Under the pieces are notes generated by a model. It made no database searches. It saw only the letters and a list, made by a program, of their open reading frames with translations, and was not told where the DNA came from. A program made the position numbers and the translations under genes. 20,140 bases of DNA, taken from contig DIRE01000068.1 of the NCBI GenBank assembly GCA_002426575.1, positions 1 to 20,140 on the forward strand, in the 5' to 3' direction. Position 1 is the first letter of the stretch. Every line of letters starts with the position of its first letter. The stretch comes from Clostridiaceae bacterium UBA5444. GTDB taxonomy: Bacteria; Bacillota; Clostridia; Clostridiales; Oxobacteraceae. Of the stretch, positions 15,491-20,140 are shown in pieces.

Positions 15491-17083
15491 TTGAATAAAA
15501 AGATGCTTAGCAAAGTTTTGTCAGTAGTACTATTGATGTGTATAGTTTTGTATGTGCTTGCCATTAAAACCTATATGCTCTGGCCTAAGGGTAAAAATAG
15601 TAAGCTCGAAGGAAGAGGCATTTGGCTTACTCCAAGCTATATATTATTTTCTCCAGAGGATGTAATAGAAGCAGTAGATAGGATTGCAGATTCGGGATTT
15701 AATACCATATTTTTAGAAGTTAATATGGGAGACGGACAAGCCGAATATCACAGCAATTTACTTAAGGTATATGAAAAATATAAAGACTTTGACCCTGCAG
15801 AGATTACTATAAAAAGAGCAAAAGAAAGAGGAATAGAGGTACATGCATATATTCATGTATTGTGTAATTCTTCATTAATAGAACAACATCTTGAAGTTGC
15901 CATGACAAGAAAAAACAAAGATGGTAAGCTGTTAAGGCTAAAGGATGGTACAACGAAGTCTATTACAAATGTAAACAGTGATAGAAGTACCCACTACTTA
16001 TCATTATATACTCCTGAACTTAGAGAAACTACAAGGACCAATGCATTTGGTACTGAAGTAGTAGTTGAAGACAACATTGTTAAAAGGATAATTGTAGGCC
16101 ATGGAGATGCTGATGTACCAAAGAATGGCTATGTGCTTTCCGGAAATGGGGAGGCAAAGGCATGGCTTGAGCAAAATATAAAAGTTGGTGATGTGCTTAG
16201 TATAGAAGATGATCCAAAATCAGTTATATGGGACGCCGAATGGATAGAGCCTGCACATCCATATGTTATAGAATACTATGAAAAAATGATAGAGGAGCTT
16301 CTAACTAAATATGATTTTGATGGTATTCATTTAGACAATGTAAGATACCCACCAACAACGCTTTTAGTAAACAAAATTTTAAATAACTCCCTAGATCAAT
16401 ATAACCCAAGCTATTCCACAGATGTGTATGGTTATTCTAATATAAATAGGGACAGGTTTAAAAGAGAGTATGGAGTTGACCCAATAGATATAAGCGTAAA
16501 GGATGAAAAAATGTTTAAGGCTTGGATGAAATTTAGACAGGATAATATAACCAACCTAGTTACAAGGTTAGCATCAAAAGCTAGATCAATAAAAAAAGAT
16601 GTAATTGTAAGTGCTGCTTTAAATTCAAGGTGTGCATATAACAATTGGGACACGGTATACTCAGGGGTTGACTATGAAAGCCTATCATACCCATTAGACG
16701 TGATTGTTCCAATGGCTTACCATACGGATTCTGCCGATGTAAGCGTACTATTTCCAGAAGATGAATTAATGTGGATAGATCATGTAATAAAAGGTGCATT
16801 AGACAAAATAGGCAATAGAGCCTTATTGTATGTGGGAATAGGAGGAGAAAATCATAAAAGGCTAACAAAAGAAGTATGGAACAGGGCCATTGAAATTACA
16901 AGAGATGGGGGAGCAGATGGCACCGTGGCTTTTGAATATTGGGTAATGGGGTATCTGGTAAAAGATAAAACAAATTTTGATTATTTAAAGCAAAATGTAT
17001 ATAAAGAGGAGGCTAAGCCTACTCACAGTAATAAAACTATTATGGGAAGAGTTAGAGCCTATAAGGAGAAAGGTTCGCAATAA
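15491..17083 (+). CDS. Membrane-anchored GHL10-family (DUF187) glycosyl-hydrolase-like protein
   Basis: 530 residues. A single N-terminal span (about 7-27) anchors a catalytic domain outside the cell. The GHL10 barrel begins with RGIWLTPSYI (42-51), then GFNTIFLEVNMGDG and ERGIEVHAYIHVL. Its signature FDGIHLDNVRYP falls at 276-287; D282 is a likely active-site residue, and many relatives have DD where this has DN. An insert of about 60 residues (roughly 178-240) contains NGYVLSGNGEAKAWLEQ and VGDVLSIEDD. That pattern resembles the turn region of phosphodiester-glycosidase (NAGPA-like) domains and interrupts the barrel before EPAHPYV. TTG at 15491, 7 bases after GAGGGGG, is the best start. GHL10 proteins act on polysaccharides or peptidoglycan-like glycans; the substrate here is unknown. 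Confidence 0.87.
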   Translation: MNKKMLSKVLSVVLLMCIVLYVLAIKTYMLWPKGKNSKLEGRGIWLTPSYILFSPEDVIEAVDRIADSGFNTIFLEVNMGDGQAEYHSNLLKVYEKYKDFDPAEITIKRAKERGIEVHAYIHVLCNSSLIEQHLEVAMTRKNKDGKLLRLKDGTTKSITNVNSDRSTHYLSLYTPELRETTRTNAFGTEVVVEDNIVKRIIVGHGDADVPKNGYVLSGNGEAKAWLEQNIKVGDVLSIEDDPKSVIWDAEWIEPAHPYVIEYYEKMIEELLTKYDFDGIHLDNVRYPPTTLLVNKILNNSLDQYNPSYSTDVYGYSNINRDRFKREYGVDPIDISVKDEKMFKAWMKFRQDNITNLVTRLASKARSIKKDVIVSAALNSRCAYNNWDTVYSGVDYESLSYPLDVIVPMAYHTDSADVSVLFPEDELMWIDHVIKGALDKIGNRALLYVGIGGENHKRLTKEVWNRAIEITRDGGADGTVAFEYWVMGYLVKDKTNFDYLKQNVYKEEAKPTHSNKTIMGRVRAYKEKGSQ

Positions 17084-17108
17084 GAGGATAATTGGAGGAT
17101 ATTTGAAT

Positions 17109-18995
17109 ATGAATAGTGAAAGTAAACCACCCCTAGTGCCTTATCCTAAAGAAGTTACCATAAAGAAAGGATACTTTGATTTAAGCAAGGCAGCCATTAT
17201 ATATGAAAGCTACGACAGTGATGCTGCATTTATGGCTGAGACTATAGCCAAAAGATGTATTGAAGCTTGCGGTATGGAGCCTTCCATATGTGTTAATACC
17301 TCTTCCTTTGATTTAAAGGTAGTGTACAAGTGGGATGATACCTTAGGAGAGGAAGAATATATACTAATAGCCGAAGATAAAAAAGTAGTGATTTCAGCCT
17401 CTTCAAAACAGGGAAGATGGTATGGGGCAATGACTTTATGCCAGTTAATAAATAAAGATGGAAAGGTGAAATGCTTAGAGATTAGAGATTATCCTGATTA
17501 TAAAATAAGGGCTTTTTCTGATGATATTTCAAGGGGACAGGTATCCAATATCTCTCACTTTAAAAAGATTATTAGATTTTGCTCAGAATATAAAATAAAT
17601 CATTATGTACTCTATATTGAGGATATGTTTCAGTTTAAATCCAATAGAAGGATAGGAATAGGCAGAGGGGCTTTAACTTATGAAGAAGTAAGAGAGTTGG
17701 TAGATTATAGCAGGGTGTGGCATGTAGATATTATTCCCTTGTTTGAAAGCCTAGGGCACCAAAACATAATGGTTGGATTTCCTGAATATAAAGAGTTTAG
17801 AGAAAGGGAAGGGTCATTTTCTTTTAGCCCAACAGATGAAAGAACAATACATCTTATGGAGGATTTCTATAAAGAGCTTTCCTGTGTATTTTCAAGCCCA
17901 TATATTTTTGCAGGACTAGATGAAACCACAGATATTGGCACTGGAAAAACTAAAAAGGATATTGAGGAAAAAGGACATGCAAAGGTATATTCAGAGTATT
18001 ACAATGCTTTATCAAATATTGCAAAAAAGTTAGGAAAGAAGCTTTGGATTTATGGTACATTAGCTATTGATTATCCTGAGGCTTTAGATAATATAGATAA
18101 AGATATAATTATGGTAAACTATACCTTCTTTAGTCCTAATACAGGGGATAAATGGTGGGATAATCTATATAATTATATACCAATAATTAGACAGAAAGGA
18201 TTTAACGAGGTTGTAAGTCCAAGCATATGGAACTGGGAAAAGATTTTTCCAAACTATAAGGTTGCCTATGAAACCACAAAGGATTTAAACAAAATTGGGT
18301 ATAATAATGGATGCATTGGTACAATGATAGCCTCATGGTGTGATGACGGCGGAGAAAACTTTAGAGAGAATAACTGGTATGGATACGGCTTTCAATCAGA
18401 ACTTTCTTGGAACGCTACTTTAGATATAGATGAAGAGGATTTTGCTCCTAGGTTTGGAAATAGCTTTTTCGGGCAGGGCGGAGAAAAAATGGCCTCTATA
18501 ATAAAACTACTAGGGAACATGGAAAATGGAATAGATATCTATAAAACCCTATATGATAATGAAATTTTTAGTAAAGACATAAGCGAAAAGGAAAAAATAG
18601 TTAATAAGAAGATGAAGGATATGGAATATATAGATAGGCTTTGGAAAGAGGGTGGAAACCCTTACGTGAAAAGAAATGCAGAGGCCGTTAAATTCGTTGA
18701 TTTTGCAAGAAGAAAAATTAAATATGTATTTAAGTTCGTAAAAAGGGTGGAAGAACTTAATTGTATAAAAGAGAATCTAAAGAATGAAGATAAAATAGAA
18801 CTGCACAAGGAAGCTGTAGATATTTTAAATGATCTATATAACAATATGGAGGGACTTATAGGGGAGTTTGAAGGATTGTGGAGAAGATACAATAGAATTG
18901 AGGGGCTTGACTATAATTTATCAAGGATGGAGAGGCATCTATCTTTAATTGATAAAGAGATATCATATTTTTTAAATGATACTCTAAAAGGGTAG
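17109..18995 (+). CDS. Cytoplasmic GH20-like beta-N-acetylhexosaminidase family protein
   Basis: 628 residues. The N-terminal GH20b-type domain (about 8-125) opens with PPLVPYPKEV and ends in GRWYGAMTLCQLI. The (beta/alpha)8 barrel follows, starting at RAFSDDISRGQ. The FAGLDET motif places the expected catalytic pair at D271-E272, corresponding to the Asp-Glu dyad of GH20 substrate-assisted catalysis. The motif reads GLDET rather than the commoner G-x-DE-V/C. A C-terminal helical segment covers about 540-628 (WRRYNRIEGLDYNLSRMERH). No signal peptide is present, so it works inside the cell on imported oligosaccharides. I placed the start at ATG 17109, after TTGGAGGA (17092-17099). An in-frame start 114 bases upstream would overlap the GHL10 gene and add an atypical basic extension. 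The TTG at 17103 is only 4 bases from the ribosome site. Confidence 0.87.
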   Translation: MNSESKPPLVPYPKEVTIKKGYFDLSKAAIIYESYDSDAAFMAETIAKRCIEACGMEPSICVNTSSFDLKVVYKWDDTLGEEEYILIAEDKKVVISASSKQGRWYGAMTLCQLINKDGKVKCLEIRDYPDYKIRAFSDDISRGQVSNISHFKKIIRFCSEYKINHYVLYIEDMFQFKSNRRIGIGRGALTYEEVRELVDYSRVWHVDIIPLFESLGHQNIMVGFPEYKEFREREGSFSFSPTDERTIHLMEDFYKELSCVFSSPYIFAGLDETTDIGTGKTKKDIEEKGHAKVYSEYYNALSNIAKKLGKKLWIYGTLAIDYPEALDNIDKDIIMVNYTFFSPNTGDKWWDNLYNYIPIIRQKGFNEVVSPSIWNWEKIFPNYKVAYETTKDLNKIGYNNGCIGTMIASWCDDGGENFRENNWYGYGFQSELSWNATLDIDEEDFAPRFGNSFFGQGGEKMASIIKLLGNMENGIDIYKTLYDNEIFSKDISEKEKIVNKKMKDMEYIDRLWKEGGNPYVKRNAEAVKFVDFARRKIKYVFKFVKRVEELNCIKENLKNEDKIELHKEAVDILNDLYNNMEGLIGEFEGLWRRYNRIEGLDYNLSRMERHLSLIDKEISYFLNDTLKG

Positions 18996-19006
18996 AAATA
19001 TGTGGT

Positions 19007-19891
19007 TTATGTTTTTGCAGGTTTTATAAAACTCTTTCTATATTGGCTAGGTGATAGGCCTTTATATTTCTTAAATTGACGGCTAAAATAGCTTATATCA
19101 TTAAAACCTGTATACATAGCTATATTACTAACGCTATCATTTGTATGTTTTAGTAAATACTCTGCTTTATTTATTCTTGCTAATGTTATGTACTCGGTAG
19201 GAGTTTGCCCAATAACCTTTTTAAAAAGCCTGCAAAAGTAAAACATACTCATATTTGCAATAGAAGCTAATTCTTCAATTGTAATGTCATCAGTATAGCT
19301 TTTGTCTATATAATCTAATACATCAGAGAACCTCTCTGAGTTTTTCATCTTCTCTTCGTAATCTTTATGAGTTAAAAATGTTGATACATGATTGCGAAGA
19401 AGAAGAGTCAGGGTTAGGTATATAGATGATATAATGGACAATTCATAGCCTATTTGCTGTGTGTTAGATTCAAGGATCATGCTTTTTATACACTGAATTA
19501 ATTCTTGATCCTCTGTTAAATCATTTTTAAATAGAATAAGATTTTGGGCAATAGGATTTATGTATTTGCTCTCACATGGGTTTAAGGAATTATTCTTTTG
19601 AAGAAGGGAGATATCTATAAAAATAGTGTAGTAGTTTAACATTGTTGATAGGTTTTTTGCACTATGAAGTTCTGCACTATTTACTATAATGAGGCTCCCG
19701 CCTTCCACATTAAAGAAATTTTCATCACAGGTTATTTGAGCTTTACCATCGCTAAAATATATTAATTCAATATGTTCATGCCAATGGGGGCTAAATATGT
19801 CCCCAGGAGAGGAAAGCGAACCGGGAACTACTTTAACAGGGAAGTTTTTATTCATTGCCTCTATTTTTTCGTATAAAAGATAATCATGCAT
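19007..19891 (-). CDS. AraC-family transcriptional regulator
   Basis: 294 residues from the preferred start. An N-terminal cupin ligand-binding domain carries SPHWHEHIELIYF (HWHEH at about 36-40) and EGGSLIIVNSAELHSA. The C-terminal AraC/XylS double helix-turn-helix (about 190-290) includes ITIEELASIANMSMFYFCRL, SVSNIAMYTGFNDISYFSRQ and the closing FKKYKGLSPSQYRKS. The ATG whose first base is 19891 has GAGGG 7 bases upstream. An in-frame ATG at 19951 has no ribosome site and would add 20 residues. It probably senses a sugar from the pathway and activates the locus through the 21-bp-spaced direct repeats at 70-109 and 2739-2778. It converges on the operon with only 11 bases between the two stop codons and no terminator in between. 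Confidence 0.92.
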   Translation of the reverse strand: MHDYLLYEKIEAMNKNFPVKVVPGSLSSPGDIFSPHWHEHIELIYFSDGKAQITCDENFFNVEGGSLIIVNSAELHSAKNLSTMLNYYTIFIDISLLQKNNSLNPCESKYINPIAQNLILFKNDLTEDQELIQCIKSMILESNTQQIGYELSIISSIYLTLTLLLRNHVSTFLTHKDYEEKMKNSERFSDVLDYIDKSYTDDITIEELASIANMSMFYFCRLFKKVIGQTPTEYITLARINKAEYLLKHTNDSVSNIAMYTGFNDISYFSRQFKKYKGLSPSQYRKSFIKPAKT

Positions 19892-19972
19892 AACATATCC
19901 CTCTTTTCTGTGATGCTCTATATAAAATTTAGTTATAGTAAAAGTTGTCATTATGAAATATCCAATAACTTA

Positions 19973-19981
19973 ATTATATCA
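19973..19981 (-). promoter_or_regulatory. Candidate extended -10 promoter of the AraC gene
   Basis: On the minus strand this reads TGATATAAT, an extended -10 (TGnTATAAT). It lies 82 bases upstream of the preferred ATG at 19891, giving a leader of about 75 bases; only about 15 bases would remain before the alternative ATG at 19951. No good -35 is visible. A second TATAAT lies further upstream at 19993-19998. The rest of the right edge (about 20000-20140) holds no gene or hairpin that I could identify. Confidence 0.35.
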
Positions 19982-20140
19982 TATATACTGCCATTATAAT
20001 AACTGTTACAATATAAAATTGAGTATTAGGAAGTAAATGATGTTAGTATACATTTAAGTTATTATTTATATTTATGCTTTATTACAGTGCTGACTTCAGG
20101 CTATGTTGATTTGATTTACTGTAGCAGCGACTTAAATGCC

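Noticed and set aside
16995..17108. N-terminal extension of the GH20-like gene
   Set aside because: It overlaps the GHL10 gene in another frame, adds an atypical basic sequence and lacks a ribosome site; the ATG at 17109 has TTGGAGGA upstream.
20009..20023. Possible third copy of the operator near the AraC promoter (CAATATAAAATTGAG)
   Set aside because: It shares only an AT-rich stretch with GCAATATAATTCATG, lacks the second half-site 21 bases away and could be chance.
1..20140. Mobile elements, CRISPR arrays, tRNA or rRNA genes and riboswitches
   Set aside because: No transposase, integrase, regularly spaced repeat, cloverleaf or recognisable riboswitch core was found on either strand by reading.

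Overview
The window is AT-rich (about one third G+C by eye). It has strong GGAGG-type ribosome binding sites, frequent TTG starts, short intergenic gaps and lipoprotein-type substrate-binding proteins. This points to a low-GC Gram-positive bacterium, most likely a member of the class Clostridia (Bacillota). I cannot name the genus. No rRNA, tRNA, CRISPR array, insertion sequence or phage gene was seen. This is one chromosomal carbohydrate-uptake and glycan-processing locus.

Layout. Bases 1-253 hold a regulatory region with paired AraC-type half-sites, a -10 box and a candidate CcpA (cre) site. Next come DUF4855 protein 1 (254-1324) and sugar-binding lipoprotein 1 (1353-2690), followed by a perfect 21-bp hairpin (2690-2735). 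A second copy of the regulatory element (2739-2778) leads into DUF4855 protein 2 (2853-4157), whose stop codon lies in another hairpin (4144-4181). The plus-strand run then continues nearly gap-free: an unusually large two-module-plus-binding-domain solute-binding protein (4230-7115), permease pair A (7175-8964), an NHL-TPR-Yip1 membrane protein (8976-11033), a membrane-anchored DUF5696 protein (11045-13585), permease pair B (13588-15467), a membrane-anchored GHL10 family protein (15491-17083) and a cytoplasmic GH20-like enzyme (17109-18995). An AraC-family regulator (19891-19007, minus strand) converges on the operon end and has its promoter near the right edge.

How it may work (inference). 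DUF5696 and GHL10 proteins, tethered outside the membrane, would trim a polysaccharide or glycoconjugate. Two binding proteins would deliver oligosaccharides to two MalF/MalG-type permease pairs. No ATPase is encoded, so a shared MsmX/UgpC-type ATPase elsewhere would be needed. Inside the cell, the GH20-like enzyme and the two DUF4855 proteins, which lack signal peptides and look like TIM-barrel hydrolases, would process the product. The NHL-TPR-Yip1 protein is a membrane component of unknown role. The AraC regulator is the natural candidate to bind the two 21-bp-spaced direct-repeat operators, with CcpA adding catabolite control. The substrate cannot be read from sequence; the GH20 fold hints at a hexosamine-type or related beta-linked sugar.
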